Below are positions 8,955-18,710 of a stretch of 64,000 nt of DNA, piece by piece (positions within the stretch are counted from its first letter, which is position 1; every line of letters starts with the position of its first letter). The DNA is taken from assembly GCF_015694705.1 (NCBI RefSeq), contig NZ_JADQDR010000002.1, positions 248,001-312,000 of the forward strand. The letters are read 5' to 3'. This stretch comes from Pontibacter rufus. Lineage in GTDB: Bacteria; Bacteroidota; Bacteroidia; Cytophagales; Hymenobacteraceae. The notes beneath the pieces are model-generated. The model was given only the letters and a program-made list of their open reading frames with translations, was not told the origin of the DNA and searched no databases. The position numbers and the translations under genes are program-made.

Positions 8955-9446
8955 TCACTTCTGCAATTGATAAACAATATCCTGATTAGCTTCCTGCAAC
9001 AGGATCAACCTTGTTCATCTTTTCGGGCTTTGCTAACAGATCTGACGGAGAGGTAAAACCCCGGCGGCAAATATCCAATATTTTCCAGCAAAAACCCATG
9101 TTCATTATCCAATTAACTTATTTTTGATTACCTGTATATGACTTAGCGGATAAAAAGTTACAATTTTTTAAATAAATTAGTTCAGGCTACAGACCGGCTG
9201 GGGTAAGTTACCTTTAACGCAGATAATGCAAATCTCACATTTTTTATCCGAAATGTATCGTGTGCCGTTCTATAAGACACCTCTTCATAAATCATGAAAT
9301 CACTTTTACATAGCTCCCGGGCATATAGATAAGTGCACTGTGTTGCCGTGTTTTTTTGTAGTTGTTGCATCAGCAGCTACACAGCGGCTTTTGGGTATCC
9401 TGAAAAACAGGGCATCGCAAATAGCCTGTGCTACAAAACAGAACGC
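8955..9446. other. Gene-free spacer
   Basis: About 490 bases lie between the divergent-looking 5' end of the propeller gene and the 3' end of the MFS gene. Its 5' part must contain the propeller-gene promoter. A 62-codon minus-strand frame in it has no family resemblance or start signal. I saw no RNA gene or strong hairpin. Confidence 0.5.
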
Positions 9447-10679
9447 TCAGATCAATACAGAAGTATCATCTTCCACAGCTTGTTTATCGGCTTTGTAGCG
9501 GATAGTTGTATTGCCAATATACAGTATAGCCAGGCCCGTTATCGCACAAAGCGCCATTACACCCACCATCGGCAAAATAGTATTGTTATGCAGCACGCTT
9601 ACCGCAGCCGAAACCAGTCCGCCTATTGCCATCCGGAAACTACCCATCAGGGCAGAGGCGCTGCCAGCATGCCTGGTAAAAGGCGCCAGCGAAAGCGCCG
9701 AGGCATTGGGGTTGGTCAGTCCCTGCCCCGTCAGGAAAATAAAGAGCAGCGCAATAAGACTATACTTGCCGTACCAGCCATACCAGGCACCTACCACCAG
9801 CAGAATGCCCACCACCGTTTGGTAATACATGGTTACCTGTATGATTTGCTGGCTCCTGAATCTTTTCAGCAGTATATGGTTCAGCTGTGTGGAACCAATC
9901 ATGGCGAAAGCCAGAAAAGCGAAAATCCAGCCATACTCCTGCTCGCTTACTTTGTAGATGTTCATGAATACATCGGGCGAACCTGCAATATAAGCGAACG
10001 GCGCAGCCGTGGCAATGCCGCCGGCCAAAGTATAAATCAGGAACTGGGGCTGCTTTATGACCGTGTAAAAATTACTCAGCACCGGTTTAGGCCGCAGCGA
10101 TATACTTGCGTCGGCGCTTTTGCCTTCCGGCAACACAAAGAAAACGCCCAGCAAAATCAGGCCCGTAATAGCTGCCAGAATGATAAAGATGGAATGCCAC
10201 CCAAAAGCCGCCGTTACGTAGCCGCCCACAGTAGGCGCCACCATCGGAGACACCGCTATCACTAGGGTCAGCAGCGAGAATGCCTGTGCTGTTTTGTTAA
10301 CCGGAAACAGATCGCGCACCAACGCCTGCGCTGCCACCATACCCGCACAACCGCCGATAGCCTGTAAAAAGCGCATCATAATCAGGGCATCTGCCGATTG
10401 CGTGAGCGCACAGCCCAGAGAGGTAATGATATAAATAACCAGCCCTGCGTACAGCGGCGTTTTGCGGCCAAATCTGTCCAGCAGGGGCCCGTAAAAGAGC
10501 TGCCCCGCCGAGATACCAATCAGGTAGCTGGTAAGTGAGAGTTGTACCCGGGCAATGGTCGTATGCAAATCTCTGGCAATAGCCGGAAAGCCCGGCAGGT
10601 ACATGTCAATAGAAAAGGGGCTAATGGTGGCGAGCGCCCCTAAAATCAGGATGATGGTAATATATTCTTTACGCGACAT
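9447..10679 (-). CDS. Bcr/CflA-type multidrug MFS exporter
   Basis: This drug:H+ antiporter has 12 predicted membrane segments. The start at 10679 (MSRKEYITIILILGALATIS) is preferred over an in-frame ATG 18 codons upstream because family members begin just before the first helix. Motifs include SIDMYLPGFPAIA in helix 1, the motif-A loop GPLLDRFGRKTPLYAG after helix 2, and RFLQAIGGCAGMVAAQALVRD in helix 4, all typical of Bcr/CflA. It should export small hydrophobic drugs or metabolites across the inner membrane. It stands alone, with no regulator beside it. Confidence 0.9.
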   Translation of the reverse strand: MSRKEYITIILILGALATISPFSIDMYLPGFPAIARDLHTTIARVQLSLTSYLIGISAGQLFYGPLLDRFGRKTPLYAGLVIYIITSLGCALTQSADALIMMRFLQAIGGCAGMVAAQALVRDLFPVNKTAQAFSLLTLVIAVSPMVAPTVGGYVTAAFGWHSIFIILAAITGLILLGVFFVLPEGKSADASISLRPKPVLSNFYTVIKQPQFLIYTLAGGIATAAPFAYIAGSPDVFMNIYKVSEQEYGWIFAFLAFAMIGSTQLNHILLKRFRSQQIIQVTMYYQTVVGILLVVGAWYGWYGKYSLIALLFIFLTGQGLTNPNASALSLAPFTRHAGSASALMGSFRMAIGGLVSAAVSVLHNNTILPMVGVMALCAITGLAILYIGNTTIRYKADKQAVEDDTSVLI

Positions 10680-11161
10680 AATTTCTAAAAAGCTACAAAG
10701 GTAAGGCTTTCGCCGGTAACAAGTAGCGGACACAGAAACGATGTTGTTTCGTGAAGACCACCAATTAAGCCGAAGCGGTAAAAGACAGTATCTTATGCTT
10801 TACCCTATATAGGTCTGCTATCTTTATACCAATGCCCGGCTACACTTATACGTACTGCTTCCTGTTGTGCGGCGCTTTACCCGGAATTATAGTTGCGGCC
10901 AGATTATATCCTTAAACCAGAAAAATTATTATACCTGTATGCGGCCTGCAGGGGTGGTTTGCGTTAGATAAAAAGGGCTGCACAGCTGCATGGTAAGTGA
11001 TGGCATAAAAGCAGCTCTGATAGAGAACAAAAGACTTTCGGGGCGTCAATCGTGTTGAGTGAAAAGATTATATCTTCCCCATATTTTGTATGTACTTTAA
11101 ATTGAAACCGCCTTATACTTATACCCGAATTTTTCTCATCACCAATACCCTATAAACAAGT
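10680..11161. other. Gene-free spacer between divergent genes
   Basis: About 480 bases between the MFS gene and the small acetyltransferase gene must contain both promoters. It is AT-rich near 11085-11110. I found no open frame with family resemblance, no RNA gene and no clear operator. Confidence 0.5.
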
Positions 11162-11428
11162 ATGGAAACAGAAATCATACACGAGAAGAAATACCAGCAG
11201 TTTACAGCTGTATTGGGCGACGAAGAAGCCGAGTTGGCCTATGCCCTTCCGGCAGCGGGCGTATTGGATTTCACGCATACGTATGTACCCGAATCTGCCC
11301 GGGGAAAAGGGATAGCCACTAAGCTGATAGAAGCAGGCCTGCATTATGCCCGCCAGAACGGGTATAAAGTGCAGGCCTCTTGCCCGGTCGTAAAAAAGTA
11401 CCTGCAGGCGCATCCTGAGCAGCAATAA
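11162..11428 (+). CDS. Small GNAT-like N-acetyltransferase (YjdJ/CG-like family)
   Basis: This 88-residue protein corresponds to the minimal GNAT-like family. The acetyl-CoA site is seen as FTHTYVPESARGKGIATKLI (about residues 38-57), followed by the helix HYARQNGYKVQASCPVVKKYL. Members acetylate unknown small molecules or proteins, or only bind acetyl-CoA. The ATG is preceded by a short AAGT leader without a Shine-Dalgarno site. It converges with the gluconate permease gene 39 bases downstream. Confidence 0.8.
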   Translation: METEIIHEKKYQQFTAVLGDEEAELAYALPAAGVLDFTHTYVPESARGKGIATKLIEAGLHYARQNGYKVQASCPVVKKYLQAHPEQQ

Positions 11429-11467
11429 GATTTATACTTCTGCCGGCGCAACACATTTGCCAGCTTT

Positions 11468-12784
11468 TTAAATGATCTGCTCCAGCAGCAGCACGCCCAG
11501 TAGCCCCATCACCGATATAATGGTTTCCATCACAGACCAGGTGGCGATTGTCTGCGGGAGCGTGAGGCCGAAGTATTCCTTAAACATCCAGAAACCGGGA
11601 TCGTTTACATGCGAGAACATCAGGCTGCCTGCCCCCACCGACAGCACCATCAGTTCCGGGCTTACGCCCGTTCCTGCCAGCAGAGGCACCACGATTCCTG
11701 CACCAGTAATAGACGCTACCGTAGCAGAGCCCAGGCATACCCGAAGCAGGGCCGTTATCAGCCAGGCCAGAAACAACGGCGACAAGTTGGTGCCGCTTAC
11801 GAGCGCCGTAATATCGGAGCCGACACCGGAATCTACCAGCACCTGCTTCAGCGCCCCGCCTGCTCCTATGATTAGTAAAATCATGGCGATACTAGCCACG
11901 GCATCCGTCATTACTTTCATGATATCAGCCATACTTCTGCCGCGCCTCAGTCCCAAAGTATAAATAGCCACCAGCACCGAAAGAAGCAGCGCCATCACCG
12001 GATCACCGATAAAATTAAAAAACTCTCTTAAGCCGGAGCCAACGGGCAAAAGCAGGCCAAGCACCGCCGCAATCGTCATCAGGGCAATGGGCACCAGGGC
12101 CGTAAACATACTTACGCCGTAACCGGGCATTTCGGCTTCGGTAAGTTCGCGCACTTTAAACAGGTTCTCGGGCGGAGCAGTTTTATACCTGCCAAGTGTG
12201 CGGCTGAACAACGGACCGGCCACCACAATGGCGGGCACTGCCAGCACAAGGCCATACAGCAGCGTAAGTGTAATATCTGCCCCAAATATCACCGCAATAG
12301 CCGTAGGCCCGGGATGAGGCGGCAGAAAACCATGCGTTACCGACAAGGCCGCCGCCATGGGTATGCCCACGTATAGCAGTGACAACCGGGCAGAGGCCGC
12401 CACGGCAAACACCAGCGGAACCAGGATAACGAAGCCGGCATTGTAAAACATGGGCAGGCCCACCACAAATCCCGTCAGCACCATGGCCCATTGCAAATTG
12501 CCGATGCCGAAGCGCCGGATCAGGCCATAAGTTATGCGTTGCGCCGCGCCGCTCTCTGATACCAGGTTACCCAGCATTGCCCCGAAACCAAGTATAAGCG
12601 CCAGCGAACCCAGTGTATCGCCCATGCCCTTCTGCACCGAAGCCAGCGCCTCGCTCACCGTCATTCCCTCTGCTACACCTATTCCGAGCGCCACCAGCAC
12701 CAGCGCCATAAGAGCATTCAGCTTAAAAACCAGGATAAGCAGCAGCAGGGCAAGTACTCCCAGAATAACGATCAAGAGCGACAT
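11468..12784 (-). CDS. gntP: Gluconate:H+ symporter, GntP family
   Basis: This 438-residue inner-membrane permease shows the GntP family pattern: the early helix LALILGFGAMLGNLVSESGAA, the conserved GLPMFYNAGFVILVPLVF and HGFLPPHPGPTAIAVIFGAD, and the late segment LSVGAGSLMFSHVNDPGFWM. These should import gluconate or a similar sugar acid with protons. The gluconokinase gene lies upstream in the same orientation, separated by 391 bases, and together they form an uptake and phosphorylation module feeding 6-phosphogluconate into central metabolism. No GntR-type regulator or 6-phosphogluconate dehydrogenase gene is present here. Confidence 0.9.
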   Translation of the reverse strand: MSLLIVILGVLALLLLILVFKLNALMALVLVALGIGVAEGMTVSEALASVQKGMGDTLGSLALILGFGAMLGNLVSESGAAQRITYGLIRRFGIGNLQWAMVLTGFVVGLPMFYNAGFVILVPLVFAVAASARLSLLYVGIPMAAALSVTHGFLPPHPGPTAIAVIFGADITLTLLYGLVLAVPAIVVAGPLFSRTLGRYKTAPPENLFKVRELTEAEMPGYGVSMFTALVPIALMTIAAVLGLLLPVGSGLREFFNFIGDPVMALLLSVLVAIYTLGLRRGRSMADIMKVMTDAVASIAMILLIIGAGGALKQVLVDSGVGSDITALVSGTNLSPLFLAWLITALLRVCLGSATVASITGAGIVVPLLAGTGVSPELMVLSVGAGSLMFSHVNDPGFWMFKEYFGLTLPQTIATWSVMETIISVMGLLGVLLLEQII

Positions 12785-13175
12785 AGTGACGGCTTTTTGA
12801 GTGTTGCGTCCTCAATGTAAAAAACCTATGGGTTTATTCCTATATATGTAAATCAACAAAGAAAGGTATAGCCATGTTGAGTAGCTAAATTGTTGAAGGT
12901 TATTTGAAGTAAGTAGCTCTACAAAAATAGTTTGAAGTATAAACAGATCTGTTATTCCGGATGAATCTCGTTGGCGGGCGGTAGTTGCGCTTACTTAAAG
13001 GTTCTATAATATGCTAACAAGCTCCCCGCGATAAGTGCGGTATTTATACTTGCAGGAGGACAAAACAGCTTAACTTAATCCTGTTCAGATACTTAGTGGT
13101 CGTATAGCTGTGTATACTTTATCAGTTTCTGCTGATACCTAGAAGCATGCTATCCGGATCACTTCCAAATGAATC
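12785..13175. other. Spacer between gluconokinase and gluconate permease genes
   Basis: These 391 bases separate two same-strand genes of one pathway and carry no recognisable gene. AAGTATA/TATACTT words occur near 12936, 13052 and 13117. A separate promoter for the permease gene is likely but not identified. Confidence 0.5.
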
Positions 13176-14696
13176 TTAATAGCCATAGATTTGGCTGAAG
13201 CTGTCTTTCAGTTTGGGGTAAAGGGTTTCGAAAACGGCGTAGCTTTGCATATAGTGCTGATGCTTAGCCGGATCGGGCACGAACGTTTTGCTGATGGTAG
13301 TCATCTTCTCCACATCTTCCAGCTTTTCTATTATCCCGGTAGCATACATGCCCATAATGGCCGCGCCCAGCGCAGAGCCTTCGGCGGTTTCGGTGAGATG
13401 CACCTGCTTGTTAAAAATATCGGCCAGCATCTGCACCCACGTACCGCAGCGCGAAAACCCGCCGTTGGCATAAATGGTAGTAACAGGCCCGGTGGTTTGC
13501 TCCAGCGCCCGGCCCACGCTATACACGCCAAAAATAACGCCTTCCATCAGGGCCCTGAGAAAATGCTCGCGTGTATGGGTGTAATGCACCCCGATAAAGC
13601 AGGCGCGGGCCGCGGCATCCCAGATGGGCGCACGTTCGCCCAGCAGGTAAGGCAGAAACAGCAGCCCGTCTGCGCCGGCAGGTATGGCCGCCGCTTTGGC
13701 ACACAACGAGGCATAGGTATCAGTGCCGGAAGTTGTGTCTGCTGCATCCGGCTCATAAAAGTTATCGCGGAACCAGCGCAGCACTACGCCGCCATTGTTC
13801 ACGGCACCGCCCAATACAAAATGATCAGGTGTAAGTATATAGCTGAAGATGCGCTCCTGCAGGTCGGTAGCGGGCTTGTGTGCCATTACGCGCACAGCGC
13901 CGCTGGTACCAATTGTAACCACTGCATCGCCGGGATGCACAGCATTGGCGCCCAGGTTAGCCAGGCAGCCGTCGCTTGCTCCAATCACGAAAGGCATGGT
14001 GGCAGGCATGTTCAGCAGTTTGGCATACGCATCCCGTAAATCCGTGAAAATACAGGTAGGCGGCACAGGATCCGGCAACTGGTCTGGCGTAATGCCGGCA
14101 ATTTCCAGCGCTTCGATATGCCACTGCAAGGTAAAAATATCGAACAGGCCGGTGGCTGATGCTATAGAATAATCTACTTTGTACACCCCGAACAGCCGGA
14201 AGAACACATATTCTTTGATGCCGATAAATTTACAGGCCTGCCGGAAGATCTCCGGTTTATGCGTCCGCAGCCAGCATAGTTTGGGCAGCGGCGACATAGG
14301 GTGCAGCGGGGTGCCTGTCTGCAGGTAAATGGTATGGCCGGGGGCGCTTTGCTTTAGCCTGGTTGCTTCTTCCTGGCTCCGGGTATCAGCCCAGATAATG
14401 CTGTTGGTGAGCGGTTCGCCCGCAGCATTTACAGCCAGCAGGCTGTGCATGGCGCTGCTGAAGCTGACGCCTGCCAAAGTATAACTACTCACAGAAAGCT
14501 GCCCTGCAACAGACTGCAACGCAGTAAGCACCGCCTGAAAAACTTCGTCCGGATCCTGCTCGGCATATGCAGGCTGTGGGCTGAGGATGGGGTATTCTAC
14601 GGCATCATAAAACAGGGTTTTGCCCCTGCCGTCAAAAGCCACCGCTTTAGTGCTGGTCGTTCCGATATCGATGCCTATAAAAGCCTGCTGTGCCAT
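13176..14696 (-). CDS. gntK: Gluconokinase, FGGY carbohydrate kinase family
   Basis: This 506-residue kinase has the two actin-like domains of the FGGY family. The N-terminal phosphate loop is IGIDIGTTSTKAVAFD. The sugar-binding part includes IIWADTRSQEEA and DYSIASATGLFDI, and the second ATP motif is VVTIGTSGAVRVM followed by IYANGGFSRCGTWVQMLADI and EGSALGAAIMGMYATG. Similarity to Bacillus-type GntK and the linked GntP-family permease support D-gluconate as the substrate, giving 6-phosphogluconate in the cytosol. Xylulose or another sugar cannot be excluded by sequence alone. Confidence 0.85.
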   Translation of the reverse strand: MAQQAFIGIDIGTTSTKAVAFDGRGKTLFYDAVEYPILSPQPAYAEQDPDEVFQAVLTALQSVAGQLSVSSYTLAGVSFSSAMHSLLAVNAAGEPLTNSIIWADTRSQEEATRLKQSAPGHTIYLQTGTPLHPMSPLPKLCWLRTHKPEIFRQACKFIGIKEYVFFRLFGVYKVDYSIASATGLFDIFTLQWHIEALEIAGITPDQLPDPVPPTCIFTDLRDAYAKLLNMPATMPFVIGASDGCLANLGANAVHPGDAVVTIGTSGAVRVMAHKPATDLQERIFSYILTPDHFVLGGAVNNGGVVLRWFRDNFYEPDAADTTSGTDTYASLCAKAAAIPAGADGLLFLPYLLGERAPIWDAAARACFIGVHYTHTREHFLRALMEGVIFGVYSVGRALEQTTGPVTTIYANGGFSRCGTWVQMLADIFNKQVHLTETAEGSALGAAIMGMYATGIIEKLEDVEKMTTISKTFVPDPAKHQHYMQSYAVFETLYPKLKDSFSQIYGY

Positions 14697-14979
14697 GTAT
14701 TTTCTTTTTTTATGTATACCTACGCAAAACAGGCTTTTATTTGTTGTAGACGGGCTGCATCACAACAGCGGTTTTAAAGCCGGAAGAACGCCATCCATAA
14801 TGCTTGATGCAGCTTTGCTCCGCTAAAATGCCTGTGTCGCACGCCATCTCCAACTTTAGTGCTGCATTTGCAGTATAATTTTTAGCTGCAGCAGCAGCCG
14901 CTCTGTGCCAGCCATATAGCTGTTGCCCCGCGTTTCGCCTGCATACAGCTTATCTTTTGCTCACCCCTAATGCATCTAT

Positions 14980-16062
14980 ATGGCGGATAATGTACAATAC
15001 AACAGCTCTCCGGGCTCCGATACCAAAGAACCTTTTTACCGCAAAGTACTAAAAGCTGCCGGTATAACCCTGGCATTACTGCTGTTCGTTCTTTTCATTT
15101 ATTATACTTTTAACAGTGTGCTGCTGCTGGTGTTTGCCAGTGTGCTGATTGCTATTTTTTTCAGGGGTACGGCCGATGCTTTAAGCAGCCGCACCGGCAT
15201 CCCCACGGGCTGGTCACTTGCCCTGGTGATGGTGGTGTTTCTGGCATTGACGGGGCTTGCCTGGTGGCTGCTGGCGCCCCAGGTTACAGCGCAGATAAGC
15301 ACCCTCAGCAAGGAGTTGCCCAGGTCCATTGCCGGTCTTGAGCAACAGGTACAGCAGTATGAATGGGGCCGTAAGCTGGTGGGCGAGATACCTACACTTG
15401 ACAGCCTGATGGAAAGCAAAAACGGGTGGCTCCAGAAAAGTGTGGGTATACTATCAAGCACTTTAGGTATACTGGCCAACATCTATATCGTACTTTTTAT
15501 CGCCATTTTTATAACCATCAACCCTAAAACATACCGGCAGGGTATTATCATGCTCTTCCCTTTACCAAAGCGCAACCGGGCCAGAGAGGTGCTCGACCAC
15601 ATCGGCTCCACGCTCTACAAATGGATACTGGGCAAGCTTTTCTCGATGACGGTGGTGGGGGTGATGACCTCCATCGGTCTGTCGTTGCTGGGCATACCAA
15701 TGGCACTGGCACTTGGCTTTATTGCCGGCCTCGTGTCGTTTATACCTAACTTTGGCCCCATTATAGCCTTGGTGCCCGCTGTGCTGATTGCGCTGCTCCA
15801 GGGGCCTAACGATGCGCTGTATGTGGTACTGCTGTACACCGGCATCCAACTGGTGGAAAGCAACCTGCTCACGCCGATGGTGCAGAAAAGAATGATAGAA
15901 ATGCCTCCTGCTCTTATTATTTCAGGACAGCTGCTGCTGGGCGTTTTCTCAGGCATACTCGGCCTCATCCTGGCCACTCCCCTTATTGCCATGCTGATTG
16001 TGATCGTGAAAATGCTCTATGTGCGCGATGTACTGGGCGATGATGATGTGCACGTAGGCTAA
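14980..16062 (+). CDS. AI-2E family transporter (PerM/TqsA-like)
   Basis: This 360-residue integral membrane protein has the family's two N-terminal helices, a soluble middle region (about residues 100-165: ISTLSKELPRSIAGLEQQVQQY...) and five or six C-terminal helices with the signature GIPMALALGFIAGLVSFIPNFGPIIALVPA and LLTPMVQKRMIEMPPALII. Members export autoinducer-2 or exchange sodium and protons; which applies here is unknown. The gene is divergent from gluconokinase, with 283 bases between them. No lux-type genes are present. Confidence 0.9.
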   Translation: MADNVQYNSSPGSDTKEPFYRKVLKAAGITLALLLFVLFIYYTFNSVLLLVFASVLIAIFFRGTADALSSRTGIPTGWSLALVMVVFLALTGLAWWLLAPQVTAQISTLSKELPRSIAGLEQQVQQYEWGRKLVGEIPTLDSLMESKNGWLQKSVGILSSTLGILANIYIVLFIAIFITINPKTYRQGIIMLFPLPKRNRAREVLDHIGSTLYKWILGKLFSMTVVGVMTSIGLSLLGIPMALALGFIAGLVSFIPNFGPIIALVPAVLIALLQGPNDALYVVLLYTGIQLVESNLLTPMVQKRMIEMPPALIISGQLLLGVFSGILGLILATPLIAMLIVIVKMLYVRDVLGDDDVHVG

Positions 16063-16169
16063 CTAAACAGCTATACCTGGCTTACAACTCTTACGCGCCT
16101 GGTTTAGTAGCTTCGCATTTGTGCTATACTTTGTCTGTTTTGTCCCGTAAGCGGGGTATGATTATATGC

Positions 16170-16177
16170 TAACTTTG
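16170..16177 (+). promoter_or_regulatory. Bacteroidota-type -7 box upstream of the DUF983 gene
   Basis: TAACTTTG matches the Bacteroidota -7 consensus TAnnTTTG exactly and lies 29 bases before the ATG of the DUF983 gene. No convincing -33 TTTG is at the normal distance, so the call is tentative. Confidence 0.4.
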
Positions 16178-16206
16178 CCGTATAAACCTGTTAAAGATTA
16201 AAGCAA

Positions 16207-16590
16207 ATGAGTTGGAAAGAGAGCAGACTGTACAGCGTTGTAAACATGAAGTGCCCGCGGTGCCACGAAGGCGATTTATTTCCGAAAGGCACGCTGTACA
16301 ATGTGAGCAAATTTGCGGATATGAACGATGCCTGCCCTTGCTGCGGGCAGGTATTCGAGCCTGAGCCCGGCTACTATTATGGGGCTATGTTTGTCAGCTA
16401 CGGCATTACCACGGCCCTGGTGCTGGCTATCTGGTTAGGACTTAGTTTGGTGATGGAGGAAGTTACCATGCTGGCACTGATTCTGTCGCTTACGGTAATG
16501 CTGATTGTTTTGCTGCCTGTCATATTCCGGTTGTCCAGGGCTATCTGGATAAACTTTTTTATCGGCTACAAAGGCCCGCCTCAAGTATAA
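16207..16590 (+). CDS. DUF983 family membrane protein
   Basis: This 127-residue protein has the DUF983 arrangement: two zinc-ribbon-like pairs, CPRCHEGDLF and CPCCGQVFEPEPGYYYGAMF, then two membrane helices (about residues 60-80 and 85-110). The family is uncharacterised but very conserved in Bacteroidota and Alphaproteobacteria. The cysteine pairs suggest metal binding on the cytosolic side. It is followed 98 bases later by an AraC-type regulator gene. Confidence 0.9.
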   Translation: MSWKESRLYSVVNMKCPRCHEGDLFPKGTLYNVSKFADMNDACPCCGQVFEPEPGYYYGAMFVSYGITTALVLAIWLGLSLVMEEVTMLALILSLTVMLIVLLPVIFRLSRAIWINFFIGYKGPPQV

Positions 16591-16688
16591 ACGCCTGTTC
16601 CCCGAAGATGTAAATAAAGAAGCATTCCTGTTCCGGCTTGAAGTTAGGCCGCTGTATTGTATATTGGCTGCCAAACAGCATATCAGGC

Positions 16689-17567
16689 ATGCCGGACAAA
16701 CATCTGCCCATTTTCAGGATACAGGATTTTGATGCGCAAACCCGGCGGGAGCAGTATTTTTATCTTAATAGTTTCGCAAATCATCTCCGCGAGCACCAGT
16801 TTATACAGAAGCCGCACAAGCATAATTTCTATATCGTGCTGCTGCTTACCAGCGGCTCAGGCACCCATACCATCGATTTTAATACCTACCCCGTACAACC
16901 CCGGACAGTATACTTCCTGCGTCCGGGGCAGGTGCACAGCTGGCAATTCACTGCGGACGCTGCTGGTTATATTATTTTCTTCACTTCAGAATTTTACCTG
17001 TGGGGACATCCGCAAAATAAGCTTTATGATTTTCCGTTTTTTAATGCGCTGCTCTCCCGGCCGCTGCTGCAGGTAACCGAGGCAGAAGAGGCACAGCTGT
17101 TAACGGTTATCAAAAGTATAGAGGGAGAGCATGCGGGCCGGCAATCCAAAAAGGAAGACATCATCCGGGATTACCTGGATATTCTGCTCATCCTGCTCTC
17201 GCGTATATACGAGGCGCAGCATCCCCGGGAGCAGGTATCTTCCGGGGAGTTCCTTCAGTTGCAAAACCTCGAAAACCTGATTGACCAGCACTACAAGGCA
17301 CACCAGCCGGTTTCGTTTTATGCCGAACAACTGCACATGACAGCAAAGCAATTGAATGAAAGCAGCAAGCGCACCACTGGCAAAACAATTACGGAGCTGA
17401 TACAGAACCGGGTGGTGCTGGAGGCGCAAAGGCTGCTGGTGCATTCTCCTCTCACGATTACGCAGGTGGCAGCCGAACTTGGCTACTTCGATAATTCTTA
17501 TTTCTCCCGCTTTTTCAAAAAACATGCGGGGCAAACACCCGAACAGTTCCGGCTGCTCCACCAGTAA
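16689..17567 (+). CDS. AraC family transcriptional regulator
   Basis: An N-terminal cupin sensor domain (HKHNFYIVLLLTSGSGTHTIDF and RPGQVHSWQF, about residues 40-100) is followed by a C-terminal double helix-turn-helix (about residues 195-290), with ITQVAAELGYFDNSYFSRFFKKHAGQTPEQFR as the second helix-turn-helix unit. The start at 16689 (MPDKHLPIFRIQDF) fits the family better than the frame's first ATG 17 codons earlier. It likely senses a small molecule and regulates transcription; targets are unknown. The next gene is on the opposite strand. Confidence 0.85.
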   Translation: MPDKHLPIFRIQDFDAQTRREQYFYLNSFANHLREHQFIQKPHKHNFYIVLLLTSGSGTHTIDFNTYPVQPRTVYFLRPGQVHSWQFTADAAGYIIFFTSEFYLWGHPQNKLYDFPFFNALLSRPLLQVTEAEEAQLLTVIKSIEGEHAGRQSKKEDIIRDYLDILLILLSRIYEAQHPREQVSSGEFLQLQNLENLIDQHYKAHQPVSFYAEQLHMTAKQLNESSKRTTGKTITELIQNRVVLEAQRLLVHSPLTITQVAAELGYFDNSYFSRFFKKHAGQTPEQFRLLHQ

Positions 17568-17628
17568 GCTACGAGTTCTAAACGGCTTTAGCCGCATCCT
17601 CAATCCCTGACATCCTCAGTTTATACTT

Positions 17629-18642
17629 TTACTTACCCGGCGGCTGCAGCACCAATTGCACATATATCGGGAAGTGGTCGGAGCCATACTTGGGTAATCT
17701 TTTCAACTCCAGCACACGAAAATGACCGGAAGCATAGATCTGATCCAGGGGCCAGCGCCGGATGAGGGAAGTGGCATCGAAAGAATTATAGAAACCCCTG
17801 CCCACCCGCACATCGTTTAGCTTGCTTTTTTGCCCAAACAACCGGGAAGTGTTCGACCAGGCTACATCATTAAAGTCGCCGGCAACGATGGTTGGCGCCG
17901 TATGTGCAGCCACCATCTCTCCTACTTTTAACAGCACCACTTCCTTCCGGCCCTCTTTTCCAACATTGTCAGGGTATGGGCTGGGTACGGGCGGCACCGG
18001 ATGTACGGTATGCAGTATAAACCAGGAGCCACCGGGCAGCCTGGCCTCCACCTGAAAAGAGGGTACGCTGTCGTGCTGCAGAAACCGGATATGCGCATCG
18101 CGCAGCGGCAGCCTGGAGTATAGCAACATGCCGTAGGTGTTATCCAGCGGGTACAGAATAGTATAAGGGTAGCGCTCCTTCAGAGGCTGCAGCTGGTTGG
18201 CCCACCATTGGTTTGTTTCCATAGCCAGCACCAGATCGGGGTTGGCCTTGTGCACAATCTCCAGGAAACCGGCAGCGTTCCTGTTCTTCATCAGCACATT
18301 GGCTATCAGCAGGCCAACGGTATTTGCCCGGTTAGCTACTGCCGGACTAGCATCCGGCGCTGCTTTAGGCCAGATGGGCGTGTACGGCAGTATAATTATG
18401 GCCTGCAGCGCCGCTGCAGTCACCAGGCCGATCACCAGAAGCACCGCCGAAGTAGCCCAGCGGCGATTTACTGCAACAAACCCGGCCAAGCAGATCAAAC
18501 AGGCAATCAATGTCTGCTCCCGTAGGAAATCGAGCACCTTCAGGAACCAGAATCGGGTATTATACGGCAGCGAGGCCATTGTTAGCAGCACGCACAGGGT
18601 GCCCGCCGCAATAATCAGATAAAATAAGATCCGCCTGCCCAT
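17629..18642 (-). CDS. Membrane-anchored endonuclease/exonuclease/phosphatase family protein
   Basis: This 337-residue protein has three N-terminal membrane helices (residues about 5-24, 42-58 and 66-88), then an EEP domain facing the periplasm. Key EEP motifs are VLAMETNQWW (metal-binding Glu), TVHPVPPVPSPYPDN, VAGDFNDVAWS (Asp/Asn) and the terminal YGSDHFPIYV (Asp/His). Related bacterial proteins are uncharacterised hydrolases of phosphodiesters, with nucleic acid or lipid headgroup as possible substrates. The gene follows YceI on the same strand behind a strong terminator, so it is probably separately transcribed. Confidence 0.85.
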   Translation of the reverse strand: MGRRILFYLIIAAGTLCVLLTMASLPYNTRFWFLKVLDFLREQTLIACLICLAGFVAVNRRWATSAVLLVIGLVTAAALQAIIILPYTPIWPKAAPDASPAVANRANTVGLLIANVLMKNRNAAGFLEIVHKANPDLVLAMETNQWWANQLQPLKERYPYTILYPLDNTYGMLLYSRLPLRDAHIRFLQHDSVPSFQVEARLPGGSWFILHTVHPVPPVPSPYPDNVGKEGRKEVVLLKVGEMVAAHTAPTIVAGDFNDVAWSNTSRLFGQKSKLNDVRVGRGFYNSFDATSLIRRWPLDQIYASGHFRVLELKRLPKYGSDHFPIYVQLVLQPPGK

Positions 18643-18656
18643 ACCTATTACTCACG

Positions 18657-18689
18657 AAAAAAAAGGCCAGTTGTTTTATCAACTGGCCT
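18657..18689 (-). terminator. Rho-independent terminator of the YceI gene
   Basis: A 10-bp stem (18664-18673 with 18680-18689) with a 6-nt loop is followed on the minus strand by eight T residues (18664-18657). It starts 22 bases after the YceI stop. Confidence 0.9.
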
Positions 18690-18710
18690 GCTTCTTATTT
18701 CAGATAAAAA

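Noticed and set aside
9182-9370. 62-codon minus-strand frame in the spacer
   Set aside because: No start signal, no similarity and no plausible neighbour link.
9333-10265. 310-codon plus-strand frame opposite the MFS gene
   Set aside because: Antisense shadow of a 12-helix transporter; the translation is rich in Arg, His and Gln without family resemblance.
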